A stretch of DNA of 64,000 nt from Timema cristinae (GCA_039000515.1 JBCFYV010000001.1:56591372-56655371), one strand, 5' to 3'; counted from the first letter of the stretch, positions 34,686-46,650 are shown. Numbers and translations: made by a program. Notes: generated by a model not told the origin, from the sequence alone.

Positions 34686-35537
34686 AAGTGGTTCCCAAAC
34701 CTAGGGTCACAAGGACATTCCTGAGGGACGCGGGAAGGTCTCCAAGAAAGTTGTCGAAAATTTTGAAATACTATAATAACAAACACCTCATCAAACTGGT
34801 GTATTACAAAACATGAGTGCAGTATTGATAAGAGGAAGAATGTAGAAACCATGTTTTGAAACCCGATGTACTCTAGGAGAAGCCTATTCTGACTCTGAAG
34901 ACTATTTTCCCTTTCCTTACAATATAGCCTGCCTCTGTGAACAAGGATTATTAGGTCGTTTAACGATAAAGATTAAAGCAAGGGGTCGACTGGATTCTCA
35001 GAATTATTTGCGCTGTATTCTGTCAATCAAGATAACAATAAAATTCCAAGAGCTCACCTAAAAAATTAAGCAGTAAGACGGTCGTCATCGAAACACTTTT
35101 TTTGTAATTTACATATTTTGCATTGAAGTCACATTTTTCTGACACAATATTATTTAATTTTCAATTTGTGAGATTACAAAGCTACCTATTTAAAATGAAT
35201 CAATTTTGTTCATAACACTTATCAATACAAGATAAACTGTCAAAATAACTCAGTCACCCCAAGAATAAAACAGAATTTTAGTAGCCACTGAAACATCTTT
35301 TTTTGATCGCATATCGTACATTTTAACAGTTATATTTTCATTAAAAATATTGCTTTACATTTGGTTTGATTAAAAGATTATTGAAATTAATTTTGTTTTT
35401 GTTATTTAAATGTATTCAGTCAAGTTAATTAAGTTAACTAATATAAAAATGATCGGTAATTGAGATTACACTTAGGGTCGCCAGGCCGGGAAAATGTTAT
35501 TTAGGGTCGGGATCAAAAAAAAATTTGGGAAACACCG
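34686..35537. mobile_element. hAT-like non-autonomous element (852 bp) nested in SINE-B
   Basis: The left end AAGTGGTTCCCAAACCTAGG and the right end, read in reverse complement as CGGTGTTTCCCAAATTTTTT, are hAT-type inverted termini (CAGTGGTTCCCAAA consensus). The SINE-B sequence is interrupted exactly between them. The flanking 8-mers CCTTAAAG and ACTTAGAC agree at 5 of 8 positions, fitting an eroded 8-bp target-site duplication. The interior is AT-rich with no transposase frame. Confidence 0.72.
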
Positions 35538-35575
35538 ACTTAGACCATGCGACCATCAAAACGGACTTAATGGTA
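35538..35575 (-). mobile_element. SINE-B, head portion beyond the hAT-like insertion
   Basis: CTTAGACCATGCGACCATCA completes the minus-strand SINE-B begun at 34478, proving the order of insertion (SINE first, hAT-like later). Confidence 0.75.
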
Positions 35576-35636
35576 GTTAATCATTATAGACCTACTTTTT
35601 ATATCAGAATACAACTTAAATGATAATTTTACTCCA

Positions 35637-35890
35637 ACCTGCTTCGGTGGCCGCATGGTCTAAGGTGTCACTCTCGTGTTAGAATAGACTGCCGATAGCA
35701 TGGAAATTGGGGTTGGAATCCCGGTCGGGTGTACTCGGGTGGTTTATCCAAAATTGTTTTCCACTATCCTCCACGCAAATGTTGATACACGTTCTCTAAA
35801 TTTAATCGTCCTCATCCTCGACCGATTAGTATAAATAGTATATATGGGAATAACCTGAATAGGTATTAAGACGCGGTGGTATGAAAAAAA
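35637..35890 (+). mobile_element. SINE-B, full length, diverged
   Basis: Head ACCTGCTTCGGTGGCCGCAT, B box region TTGGGGTTGGAATCCCGG, body GGTGGTTTATCCAAAATTG, 3' end AATAGGTATTAAGACGCGG. The hairpin sequence of the tail is partly eroded. Confidence 0.82.
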
Positions 35891-36988
35891 CTTTACTTTA
35901 GAAACAGCATCCAGTCTTCGAAAGATTATTTATTCAAGGTGAAATTATCCCAATTTTCAGGCATTCTGGTAATCGATCACAAGACCCTTACATCGGCAGA
36001 CCTAGGCACTACCAGCCGAGTCTAGGTGTTGTTGACATGCTTTATTTGATTTAAAAAAAAAGACTGATGGTTCTAGACGGTTGATGTATGTATACAAACA
36101 TTTGGAAATACTGTGCAAAGTATTATAACAAATTCTAGATATATTAAAATATAAATATATGAAATAAAAAAGTTCATAACACTGTTATTTAGTAATAGAA
36201 GCTAATATTATTGTGTTACAACTACAATTTTGAAAAAATAAATATTGAGGTTCTAACAAATGTTTCATTGGTTATGATTCGTGGTGTATCAACACCCCAG
36301 ATTTCATTCACCTTAAGAAAAAAAGAAATCACACGTTTGGAAATCGGTCACAATCGAACCTCGGCCTCCCAGGTCTCTTGTCTAGTCCTAGTCAATAGAA
36401 AGCTTCTCTGGCCCAAGATCTCACGGTAACACACGCGCGTGGAGCAAGATTTAACTCTCGCGGGGTTAAGAAGAGGAAATGTTTGAAGGCCTCCGTCGTC
36501 TACCCCTCGTGGTAAGTATCTATAAACCTTCATCATAATCACACACCAATGGACTCCCGTAAAACCTTCAGAGCATTATTTGCCCATTAAGTTCGGAGCC
36601 CATATGGCCATCGCACCATTACCATCATTATTATCACATTAGATAACAAGGCTTTGATACGCCTAAGCACTAACTTTTAATACGTAAATCACATAAACTT
36701 GCTTGGGTAGGAGTGAGGGGAAAGTGTTATAAACAAGAAACTGCATATAAAAATCGTTTGTTTTCATTTTAATGGCGCTTTAAATAAAAATATATTATAA
36801 AGGAAGGCAGTAGGTAGGATGATTATAAAGTTCTAGCTGAAGTCATATAAGCTAAGATTGATGTGATATAATATAAAATAATGTACACATAACGGATCAT
36901 TTTAAAAATGTCATTAATTGTACTTATATTTTTTATGAAAAATATTTTACGCTCCAAAATATAAACGTAATGGCTAAGAAAAGTTAAA

Positions 36989-37019
<31 letters not shown>

Positions 37020-39079
37020 CTATGCCTTCTAGAGGTAATTTTACCCCTAAACCATATTCAGTTGATTATTAATGCCAAATACATACAAACTAAGTTGTAA
37101 AAAAAATGTTACGAGGGAAACGGTAGGCATATTTAGACACATTTGACGCTATTAAAAGCTTACCCACCATTTTAATGGCAGCTGCTCTGAAAGCAACTGG
37201 AAATTTCATATCGAGGTCTCGTATGACCACAAAAAAACGTATGAAACTCTGTTAGTTACAGTAGTAATAGTTTTTTTTTAAATAGAATAAGCCTTGGTAT
37301 ATTAGTTTGGATGATTCAAATTTTCAATCGAACCTTTTCCTACTAATGCTACAAAAGAAACAATCATTAAATTAACATTAATCCAAGTATATTATTTTTT
37401 ATTATTTTATTTTACCGATCTTGGTTGACATTTTAAACAAGTAGGCTACCAAGCAATATGGTAGAAGTAGTTAAGATATTAGTTTTAATTCAGTTGTATT
37501 CACTGTATGAGAAGAGTCTTAACTGAAAATATTAAAGATAGTTAAATTTTACTTCTAGCAATTCGAAAATTAATTTTATCCAGTAAAGTATTTGAGTCAT
37601 TCAAAAGAAGTGGATTTGCTCTGGCGAGACCACACCAATTTGATTATGTGTATTCATCTGTGCCCATGCCCAGAACAATAGAATGTGGCGTGGTTAAACG
37701 ATAAATAGGATGTTTTCTCTATAAGAAGCAAGAGGTAGCTAGAAAACTATAAACATATACTGGAAGCGTACACCGATTATGTGTGTTCATTTTAGTTTTA
37801 TTTCACTTGTTTTGTCAAGTGTATTCCCCGTTATCAACACGAGTTTTAAAATACCAATGAAATAAATATTCATTATTTGGTGTAAAGAAACCACAAAACC
37901 GACGCCATTTGCTTTTTAAGATTTAAAGGCCTTTTATAAGTTACTTTTTTTTATTAACTGCATTGGTTATGTGCTTATCCGCTTTAACGTTCTGATTACA
38001 GTGAATATACTTTACTAACAATGTGAGAATTTAAGAAACATATTTAAAAAAATACAGTCTTGTAATATTTTAAAATATGAACAAATAGTTTTATTTATAA
38101 ATGGCTATATATTTTTTTTACTGGAGCTTCATGTTTGGACAACATATGTTTTACATATTAAAAATTATGACAAAACATTCGATTAATAAAACTTAAAGAA
38201 TGTTTTTAATTGAGTAATACTCAACATACATCATATTTAACTTAACGTCTGAGCATGTGGGGCTGAGTATTCAGAAAACGACACGGATTCATATAAATTC
38301 CTACTGACATACTCAATGGTTGACATTTAAATTTTTGTAAAATTTAGTCTTTTCAAGAGTTAGTGATGGCTATCAGTGGCTTACTAATTAATAGGAGCAG
38401 CATGAGGAGGTTAGATACTAAGGAAATACACAGGAATGTTCACAGAGAGTGTAATGGGTGAGTAAAAATGATGAAACATTTCCCCCTCATTAAAAGGGTT
38501 TTTAAAATAACGTGTCTAAATTAGTTATAACATAAGCCTACTTCTAAAACATAAGGAAACATAATGTTATATGTTTGGAAACCGTAGTGCTAAAACTATG
38601 AAAATAGAGTGGAACTTGAATAATTCGAACTTGAAGGGACAAGGAAAGGTTCGAATTATCCAAAAATTCGAATTAAATAAGCTTCTTAAAATGAATTCTC
38701 TTTTCCACTTCTTTTATCACCATTAATTTTTCAGCCAAAGTTAATAATTTATAGAACGTTGGCTTGGCAGCGACATCACGATACACACACACACACACAC
38801 ACACACATACACTATTGTACAATATGTACTAAACCAAACTATAACTAAATAAAAGAAACTCACACGTCACAAGAATATCGCTACGACCAAATCACTAAGA
38901 ACAGCGCACGTAACCGCTCGAGAGGTTTGACCTTGACTAACTGAGTACAGAACTATACGCGTAAACAAACACGTATGGGTAAGCAAGGGAGGGGAGGGGC
39001 GAGAAGAAGGGTACTGACCGTATTTCAACGTCACTTCCCCTGTTTTCAAAAATAGAACAACATGGCGCCTCAACTAGAA
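35891..39079. other. AT-rich DNA, microsatellites, no gene seen
   Basis: Contains (AT)n at about 36990-37018. A B-box-like TCGAACC on minus near 36355 (rc GAGGTTCGATTGTGACC) hints at a worn SINE head. 38,930-39,010 has a G-rich unique segment (AAGGGAGGGGAGGGGCG). Otherwise strongly AT-rich with no supported exon. Confidence 0.3.
38783..38808. repeat. (AC)n microsatellite
   Basis: About 13 perfect AC units. Confidence 0.95.
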
Positions 39080-39985
39080 GTAGGAAACTTAAAATTAAGA
39101 GTATTTTAAGAAAGGGCAAAAAGAGAAAAAATCGATTTTCTCAAAATCACCTCTAACGATTTTGATTAACATTAGTATCTAGGCGTTGATTAAGATTATA
39201 AATAAACTGACAATATTCATTTTACCATGAAAATTAATTTTAGGGTACTTTACAGAAGCAGAAACTACAGTATCTCCGCATATATTTGAGATAATAACTT
39301 ACTTTTGATTGCAAGATTGTAAGTACTATTAAAAATTAAAAACTTTTATAGAAAATATATTTTTATAAAACCAACAGTCCAAGATATTGGCAAATTTATT
39401 AATACAATTTTGTGAGCTTTAGTTGTAAAGAAATACTAAAGTTGTAACGCAATCATTCTGTAATGCCATAGAATAATTAAATATAAGTCTCTCAAAAAGT
39501 TTGTTATATTTCCTTAAACCTTTTAGGGGAAATGTTTGTAAAACAATGACCCATCTCCATTTTAGACACAATTGTCAATATTTACGTTTTTTATTGGTCA
39601 AAATTTATAAATGAGGAATTGAATAGCGATGAGATGGCATGAAGATGTGAAACACCTAATAAAATGTTAAAACTTTAACAGGAAGTAGAAGTTTTAATAA
39701 AAAGTGTTGACCCTTGTGGACAAAAAATTAATCTTTTCTATCGCTCCAAACATACAAATGAGGACATTAATCCTTTGAAAACAAAATTATAAAATTTAAA
39801 ACCGAGACTAAAAAAAAAGGTTTTATATAAGTATAGTGCAATTTATGCTTGGTTTTTCTAGTTTTTATTATTTCGTTTCATATATATTACGAGTTTTGAA
39901 TAAATATCTACATTTTTAAACCATAGAGCGAGAAAGTCCATGCGGAGTTCCGTACCATTTATTTAACATTGTTTTAATACAAAAT
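39080..39985 (+). mobile_element. dispersed repeat family L, copy 2 (long)
   Basis: Ordered words: GATTTTCTCAAAATCACC, GGGTACTTTACAGAAGC, ACAGTCCAAGATATTGGCAA, AATTTTGTGAGCTTTAGTTG, AGTCTCTCAAAAAG, AACACCTAATAAAATGTTAA, AAACATACAAATGAGGACAT, GGAGTTCCGTACCATTTATT. The reverse complement of 48.4-49.8 kb gives the same order. No coding capacity. At the site matching 48.63 kb this copy has no SINE, so it serves as an empty-site paralogue. Confidence 0.75.
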
Positions 39986-40737
39986 TCACGGGACCGGGAG
40001 AAAAATTCGAATAAAAGACGATTTCGAATTATGTAAGTTCAAGTTAATCAGGTTACACTATAGTTAAGTTTATATTAGCTTATATTTGGCGGGAAAACTC
40101 ATCGAAAATGTATAATGTGATAAAAGAAGTTGAAAGCATTATTGATAAATTGTAATAACTTACTTTTGTTTTAGGTTTTGTAATATTAAGGTACGCCTAT
40201 TTTAGCAAGGTGAAAGTTTATTATGATTAAGATAGAAAAAGTTAATCAATCGATGTCAAGCTAAGTCAGATTTTCAGGTAAGGTTACGTCAGATTAGGAT
40301 GCCTTGGTAAGGCAAAGTCAAGTCAAGTTTAAGTTAAGTCAAAGTCAAGTTAAGTTAAGCTAAATTTATATCTCAGACTTTGAAAAACCATATCTAGATA
40401 CGGGAAACGAAACCAAGGCCAGTGATAAGCACGCCATTCAAGTCATGTGGGTTTAGGTTTAATGAAATTGGTTTAGAAATAAGTTAAAGTGTAATTAAGT
40501 TGATATTGGCTGTACTCAAGAGAATCAAGTTTTAATTATCAATTGATCCTCTATGAATCTATAGTTAAAGACCTAGAAATGTCAAAATTTGAAAATATAA
40601 TGGTGTGAGAGCAAGCGTTGGAACATAAGGTCAGTATAATCAGTATCGTGGTTGCTAATAGTCCCACATGCTTCATTCAATTGTTAATATAGATAGTTAA
40701 GCTGGGAGTGTAAGAAACACGAATTAAGTTAAGTTTC
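39986..40737. other. AT-rich DNA, no gene seen
   Basis: The 40,240-40,370 part has many AAGTCAAGTTAAGTTAAG-like words, a loose degenerate pentamer-like repeat. No gene. Confidence 0.35.
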
Positions 40738-41062
40738 TTTTGCAATTCTTATATCAAAACACTTTTTGTGTCAAAATAAATCAAATAATTCTCCAGTAGA
40801 AACATAGTTCAATTTTATTCGTATGGTGACCTCACTAGTTGTTTAATATCTGTTGAGCGTATTCTAGAATTGAATGAAAACTTTTTCTCTTCATTTAAAA
40901 AAAGTGTCATTAAATTCTAGGACACCATTGAAAGAGATTCAAGAACTGTTAATGTCAACATGTGAAGAAAATTAAACTCTATGATTGTTCGGGAGCAATA
41001 TTTTATATATTTTGGTAAAGAAAGGTTTTTCCATAAGAACTGTAAAAATACTGTCCTTAACT
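40738..41062. mobile_element. palindromic element family D, copy 1
   Basis: The left arm (ATTCTCCAGTAGAAACATAG, CGTATGGTGACCTCACTAG) is mirrored on the right in reverse complement (ACAGTTCTTGAATCTC side, with ACATGTGAAGAAAATTAAAC on plus). About 325 bp, aligned throughout with the copy at 41.69 kb. No coding potential; the minus frame at 40917-41180 only crosses it. Confidence 0.5.
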
Positions 41063-41689
41063 CACATTTGCTAAGCTTCATCGTTGAATGTATACCATTA
41101 TTATTATAGGAAGTCAACCAAAGGTGGACTGGGCCGCTGGGAGATATTTCGGTGCGCCTGTTTGATTGGGGCTTCCGCATATACCTTAAACTAAGATAAA
41201 TTCATCCATCCTACACAAATAGCGGGTGGCAGATCATTTTACAAACATAAGTAGTTCCAAAATAAGCTCCTCACTACTGTCTAAGAATTTAGAAGCATTT
41301 TTCTATCACCCATAGAAAGTAAGATCCAATGTGATTAGTGGATAGAATAACGGCTGCTTTCCTCAGTATGTTTCTGTGTATATCATTTCATTTATGCTAT
41401 TTAATGGAGTGTTTCTGCAACAATTTATATTATCTCGTTTCACTTGAGGAAATATCTTCATTTTTAGGTAAAGGTACGAAAAAGGTGAGTGTGGTGAACC
41501 GTACCATGTATTTTATTTTATTTACTCTACGTCTTGTAGTGGGTCCTTATTATTGTATTGAGGTTTGAAAAATTCTCAATTAATAAAATAAAACTTTAAA
41601 ATAAGAAAGAGGCTCAAGATAAACCCAACAAATACTTAGTGATGCAATTGATAGTGAAAAGTATTAAGAGTTGAGGGGTTACAGGAGAA

Positions 41690-42065
41690 TGGAAGGAGAC
41701 GAAAGAAAAAGCCAGTGTTTTTGCAGTTTTTATGGAAAAAACCTTTTGTTTGGACAAAATAAATATAATATTGCTCCAGTACAAACATAGAATTCAGTTT
41801 CCTCACATGGTGACCTAAAAATTGATTTAATATCTGTCAAGGATGTTCTGGAATTTACTGAGAACTTTTTATCTCAATTTAAAAAGTTTGTTAGATAATG
41901 CCACCATTTTCATGACAAATATTCAACAACTGTTGAGGTCACCATGTGAAGAAAATTAAACTATATGTTTGTACTGGAGAAATATTTGATTTATACTGAC
42001 CAGATAAGTTTTGACATAAAAAATACAAAAACCCTGACCTTTTCTCGCGTCCCCTTCCATCCCAC
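41690..42065. mobile_element. palindromic element family D, copy 2 (best preserved)
   Basis: The left arm starts GGAAGGAGACGAAAGAAAAA and contains TTGCTCCAGTACAAACATAG and CCTCACATGGTGACCT. The right arm in reverse complement starts GGAAGGGGACGCGAGAAAAG and contains TTTCTCCAGTACAAACATAT and CTTCACATGGTGACCT. The arms are more than 110 bp, so almost the whole element is an inverted repeat. GAGGGGT lies near both ends but the boundary is not fixed. Confidence 0.65.
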
Positions 42066-42116
42066 CCTAATAGAGATATAGTGGAGGGGTAGCATTTCAA
42101 ACATATTCAATTAACA

Positions 42117-42285
42117 GAAAAATTACAGCTTGGACACGGGAATCGAACCCAGGGCCTTTTGCTTTGCACGCCAATGTTCTACCACTGGGCCAACCTAATT
42201 CGTCTCGTAGCTAAGGTCATTTTTAATTGGCGCACTAAAGTCTAAGTTCCTGGGTTTGATTTCCATGTCCAAGTTGTCATTTTTC
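42117..42285. mobile_element. second tRNA-armed foldback element (compact)
   Basis: The left arm GAAAAATTACAGCTTGGACA, then CGGGAATCGAACCCAGGG, matches the right arm in reverse complement GAAAAATGACAACTTGGACA, then TGGAAATCAAACCCAGG. The arms keep A-box-like GCCCAGTGGTAGA and B box GGTTCGATTCC on the minus strand, and GGTTTGATTTCC on plus. Same design as 3738-4100, but the right arm loses most of the A-box half. Confidence 0.58.
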
Positions 42286-43388
42286 AATTTTTTGAATTTT
42301 ATTCAGCTATCAGGACTTATCCTGTAGATAACAATCACGTATCAGTTTGTTATATACATGAGTTAAAATTTTCAAAGATGCATGATAGTCAAAGAAAAAA
42401 CATTCTGTTAAAAAAAATCTTACTCAATTTATGCGTATTATATAATATACTAGTACACATATGTAATAATTTAAGATGCATTAATTCAGGTTTAGGTTAA
42501 GTTGCGATAAGATAATCTAAAAGAGGCAATATTAAAAATTAGTATATGCAAACCTAATAACAATAATAAACAATATTTGAATAAAACATTCTTTTAACCC
42601 TCACATTTTCAATAGTTGATAAGAGATTTGACCTAAAAACGTTTAACTGGTTTTAGAAGCATAGAGTGATTCTTATATTCAAAAGAACGAAACAATGTAT
42701 CCAGATTGACAACAACAAATATCCCTTGGCACAAAACATCACCTTGATTTTTTTTTAAAGCGCTACTTGAATCACGTCTCATGCAAACAATTAATCACTG
42801 TGATTTTAAGTTTAAAAAATGAGCCGAGAAGAAGTTAGGAAGGGTAATCATATTAATTAAGCTCACGTTTAGCAATCAAAAGTTATGTTCACCGACAAGT
42901 CCACAGTCAACACTTAAAGAACGAGCTAAAGGAGACACACGTTGTTAAGATACGACACTATCGAAGAAAGCAGAGTAGCATGGGATGGGATAAGCTAATG
43001 TTGTTTGTAATACGGCTCCATTACGTCATTAATGGAGGTACTGTGGGGAAAAAAAACGGTGCGGTGGGGGTAGAAGAGGAAGATAATGGAGAAGTTTCAG
43101 TGGACTAAACTAGTTGAAAAGTCTTTTAAACTTTAATTAAATATTCCAAACAAAAAGTAGTTTTTTTTTAAATTCTAATTATTTATTCTTAGAAGCCACG
43201 TTTTCTAAAAAAAAAACTAGTTAAAGCTTTCATTTTGAGCAACTATTTTTATAATTCTACTATAGTTAACTTCAACTGGTTAGTTACATAAGCTATTAAA
43301 TTTAATCAAAGTTTTCTGATAAACTTGAACAAGCTTGCTTTTAGATGCTATGGGTCTCCTTAGGTTAAACGCTTATTAACTAACCCCA
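42286..43388. other. AT-rich DNA with unique island at 42.95-43.09 kb
   Basis: No gene. The island has CTCCATTACGTCATTAATGG (CRE-like TTACGTCA and a TAATGG) and a G-rich tract (GGTGCGGTGGGGGTAG). Confidence 0.3.
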
Positions 43389-43674
43389 AGGTGACCTGGT
43401 GGTCTAGGGGTAAGGTGTCAGACTTCTGTGCTGGCGGCCGGGGTTCAATCCTCGGTCCCGGCACAGATTTTTCTGAATACCAAACCCTTCCTTCACCTCT
43501 GACAAGACATCTTGTGAATGTGGGGAATGCCAGGCCGCCACCGTGGTTCGGATTCCACGTTAAACTGTAGGTCCTCCATTTCATCTCACAATCACCCTAC
43601 CATTACACATTAGCGTAAGTGCGTATAACCCGAACGGGTAGTAAGACGCGGTGCTAATAATAATAATAATAATA
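43389..43674 (+). mobile_element. SINE-A, full length, with 11-bp target-site duplication
   Basis: Complete short-subfamily copy. AACTAACCCCA flanks it at 43378-43388 and 43675-43685. It is nearly identical to the 28.5-kb copy, so both are young. Confidence 0.96.
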
Positions 43675-43685
43675 AACTAACCCCA

Positions 43686-44668
43686 CAAGTCAAAGATAAA
43701 GGAAGCCGTCTGGATTTCAATTTTTTGTTTGGATCGATATTGACTTAACTTAAATTGAGGTATTATGTGCGTGAGCTCGTAATGTCACCTTTAGTAAAGA
43801 TTCTCGCTCCTATGTATGTGTTTGTTGAGCCAAAATAAGCGTGCTGTTTTTTATGTTGATGTTTTCTTGTGGTGACACAATATTGTTTGTAAAGGGATTA
43901 TATTAAGAGCTCCAAAACAAATTAGAAATAATTATTGCTATAATTATTTCTATTTTTTTTTATCAAGTTGAAGAAAATGGTTAAGATAAATAACAGCCCC
44001 AAATTAAAATTATTATGTAATATGTTTAATTTCAGGTCACGAGCAATCGTGTATTCTGTCTGTAAATATGTATGCGATTGTGTTCATCTAATGATTTAGA
44101 AACTAGAATACTGAATGTATTTTGAAAAGTTGGAAACACTTTTAAGATAGTTATTTTGTTCCTACAGTTTGTAATTATTAAGTTAGGAACACAAACATGA
44201 CAAGCTAATATTGATATTGTTTGGAACCCCAAAAAATAAAAGCTAAAATCATCCAGTTATTTTGTTAAGTAGGCATGTGTTTTTATTCGGGTGACTTCAT
44301 AGTAAAAACTAAAGTTTGGAAAAGGTTGAATTCTCTATATAAAAAAAGAGTTTTTCCATCCGTAAGACATTATATACACAGTTATTTAGTATTTGTGCTC
44401 GATAATACTTTACTAAGAAATTCTCTAAATGTTACAGCTTAAGTTGGCTAAATTCACTTTACCTAACATCCAAGTAAAAAATGGCAAATTGTAAAATTAG
44501 ATTACAATATACGTAAACTACCAAATATTTACTTAGCTAATTTATTTTCATCATGGTTGGTACGGTGTACATGAATTGTGGAATCACTCATCTGAGGCTG
44601 GTAATACCTTTACACGAACTGCGGAGTAAAAATTATATCTATAGTGACTTTGTTCAGAATGGAAAATC
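43686..44668. other. AT-rich unique DNA, no gene seen
   Basis: No recognised features apart from the flank of the TTAGG array. Confidence 0.3.
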
Positions 44669-44670
44669 TA

Positions 44671-44770
44671 GGTTAGGTTAGGTTAGGTTAGGTTAGGTTA
44701 GGTTAGGTTAGGTTAGGTTAGGTTAGGTTAGGTTAGGTTAGGTTAGGTTAGGTTAGGTTAGGTTAGGTTA
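44671..44770. repeat. interstitial TTAGG array, 20 perfect units
   Basis: GGTTA repeats exactly 20 times, i.e. (TTAGG)n on the plus strand, the ancestral arthropod telomere unit. It is surrounded by ordinary DNA on both sides so it is interstitial, not a chromosome end. Imperfect inverted sequences flank it: GAACTGCGGAGTAAAAATTA at 44617-44636, and AAACTGCGGAATAAAGTATA in reverse complement of about 44833-44852. Confidence 0.97.
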
Positions 44771-45628
44771 TGGTTTAGGAGTTGAATGTGATTACAGGTA
44801 GTTTTTGAACTCACGTGCACAGGCTAACATGTATACTTTATTCCGCAGTTTGAGTGCGCCCGGTTGATTTGATGTCAAGGTGATTACCAGATAAACCAGT
44901 ATTTATTGAGTTAATTTAGGGTTGAATAGAAAAAATCATAATTAAAATAGCAGTCATTATGTGACATATGTAAAGACTTATAAGGAATTTGTGAAATGTA
45001 TAAAATAAGGCTGAACAAAAAAAAGTTATATTAATCTCAATTAAATTATTTCCTAAGTAAAAATAGTTTGTTAAATAATAATGTCCATTAAATATACAAA
45101 TGTTTGAACTAAACCCAAATTTTTTGATTGTTTTTAACCAGAAAAGGTTTTGTAAGGAATGAAAAAAACAAGACTGCAACTTAATTAGCAGATTTCGCAG
45201 AGTTGAAAATGGTTTCAGCACGAGATTCGTGTTGATTTTTCTAAGAAATGAGGAAGATAAATAGTCTACATTTTGTATCTCACACACACATAACACACAC
45301 AATCGTTTGATCATAGGAAAGTAAAGTCTGCTCTATGGCTGTACAAACCTATCTCATCTTATTCATACAGATCTTTTCCACTCAACCTATTAACTTTAGA
45401 GACGGGGTTTGAAAATAATTTACATTCGTTGCTAAAATAGGCCTACAATTTATTATCTAAAAAAACAAAGCAAGAGATAATCGTGTCAGTATTATCTTAA
45501 TCGGCTTGAGAGATTAAACAAAAAATAAAAATCTTTACTTTGAATTTTTTTAAATTATTAATTTAATGCTGTGTGTTTAGGAACAGAAAATAGAAAAGGG
45601 AGGGAAGAAGAAGAAGCAAATATGATGA
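44771..45628. other. AT-rich DNA, no gene supported
   Basis: A 132-codon open frame on minus (44916-45314) is the longest in the area. It is rich in Phe/Leu/Ile/Asn as AT-rich DNA gives, with no domain. I do not call it. Confidence 0.3.
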
Positions 45629-45775
45629 TTATTAGCACAACGTCTTACTACCCGTTCGGGTTATACGCACTTACGCTAATGTGTAATGGTAGGGTGATTG
45701 TGAGATGAAATGAAGGACCTACAGTTTAACGTGGAATCCGAACCACGGTGGAGACCTGGCATTCCTCACATTCAC
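45629..45775 (-). mobile_element. SINE-A, 5'-truncated
   Basis: 3' half only, on minus (GTCTTACTACCCGTTCGGGT as read on plus). The flanks AAGAAGCAAATATGATGA and AAGAAGAAAATAGATGAA agree at 14 of 18 positions, an eroded duplication. Confidence 0.82.
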
Positions 45776-45793
45776 AAGAAGAAAATAGATGAA

Positions 45794-46555
45794 AAGTGAC
45801 ACTTAGCTGTTCCTTCAATGAACATCCAATGTAACAACAGTTTTTATTGTGTATTACTGAGATATTAGTGGACAGATCACCAACCTAATATATAAACCAT
45901 AGGTTTTTGAATTATACACGATGAAACGCGATCTAAACTAGATACAATTATAGGACATTTGTTGACAATTCCATTTACTTTTAAATCGTTTGCAGATTAA
46001 TATTTCGGCTATGTTTCTAAATATTACATCGATGAACTCACTATCGATATTATTTATTTGAAGCATAGACACCTGTTCGACTTTTTTTTATATTTGCATA
46101 AATTGATTTAAATTATATTTCTCTTTTAAACCTAATGTCCTTGTCTATAAAATTAATAAATTAATTTTAAGGTATTGTGGTTAGCAATATCAAGGGATTG
46201 TTTAGCACATTTACACATCAATAATGTGTTTATTTATTACTTATTCCTATTGAATAAGAAGCATATAACGGTAGTGTTACTAAACCCTCAATAATGCCGA
46301 CACTTAGCATGCAAGTTATACCGTGAAACCAGTTAGAAAGCCCGCCTCTCATCCTAAAAGTTAGGGTTCAATCCCAAAATGATTATAATAGGGACGATTG
46401 TTCCTTCAAAAGATTCACACAAGTCTTATCAGAAGAAAGTTATTAGTAATTTTATTGCCTAATGTGAAGCCAGTAATTGCGATACAATAGGTTTACGAGA
46501 AAATATTTAATGTAACCTTTCTTACACTTCTAAAACTACTGTTTGTTAGTTATCA
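45794..46555. other. AT-rich DNA with worn tRNA-like site
   Basis: At about 46325-46385, CCAGTTAGAAAGCCCGCCTC and TTAGGGTTCAATCCC look like A- and B-box remnants of a SINE head on plus. No gene. Confidence 0.35.
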
Positions 46556-46650
46556 CGTCGACCAACACCAGAATGTGAAGGTGTTATATAGTCCAATTTG
46601 CCGATATAAGGGAGGTCTAGATTCGAATTTCGGCCAGGTACAATGAGGTA
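46556..46650 (+). mobile_element. SINE-B head, split by a MITE
   Basis: CGACCAACACCAGAATGTG, TATAAGGGAGGTCTAGATTC, GAATTTCGGCCAGGTACAAT and GAGGTA match the head of SINE-B. Its body resumes after the MITE at 46883 (TTCCTTCAGTTTTTTCC) and ends near 47030 (AAACGCGGTGAAAATG). Confidence 0.55.

Noticed and set aside
43360..43584. Minus-strand frames inside SINE-A copies (for example peptides with [10 protein letters not shown] or [10 protein letters not shown])
   Set aside because: They fall wholly inside SINEs and recur wherever the SINE does; SINEs do not code for protein.
44671..44770. A chromosome end
   Set aside because: The run is only 100 bp and ordinary DNA continues for many kb on both sides.
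44916..45314. 132-codon minus-strand frame as a membrane protein
   Set aside because: Its hydrophobic, Asn/Phe/Ile-rich composition is what AT-rich non-coding DNA yields; no homology recognised.
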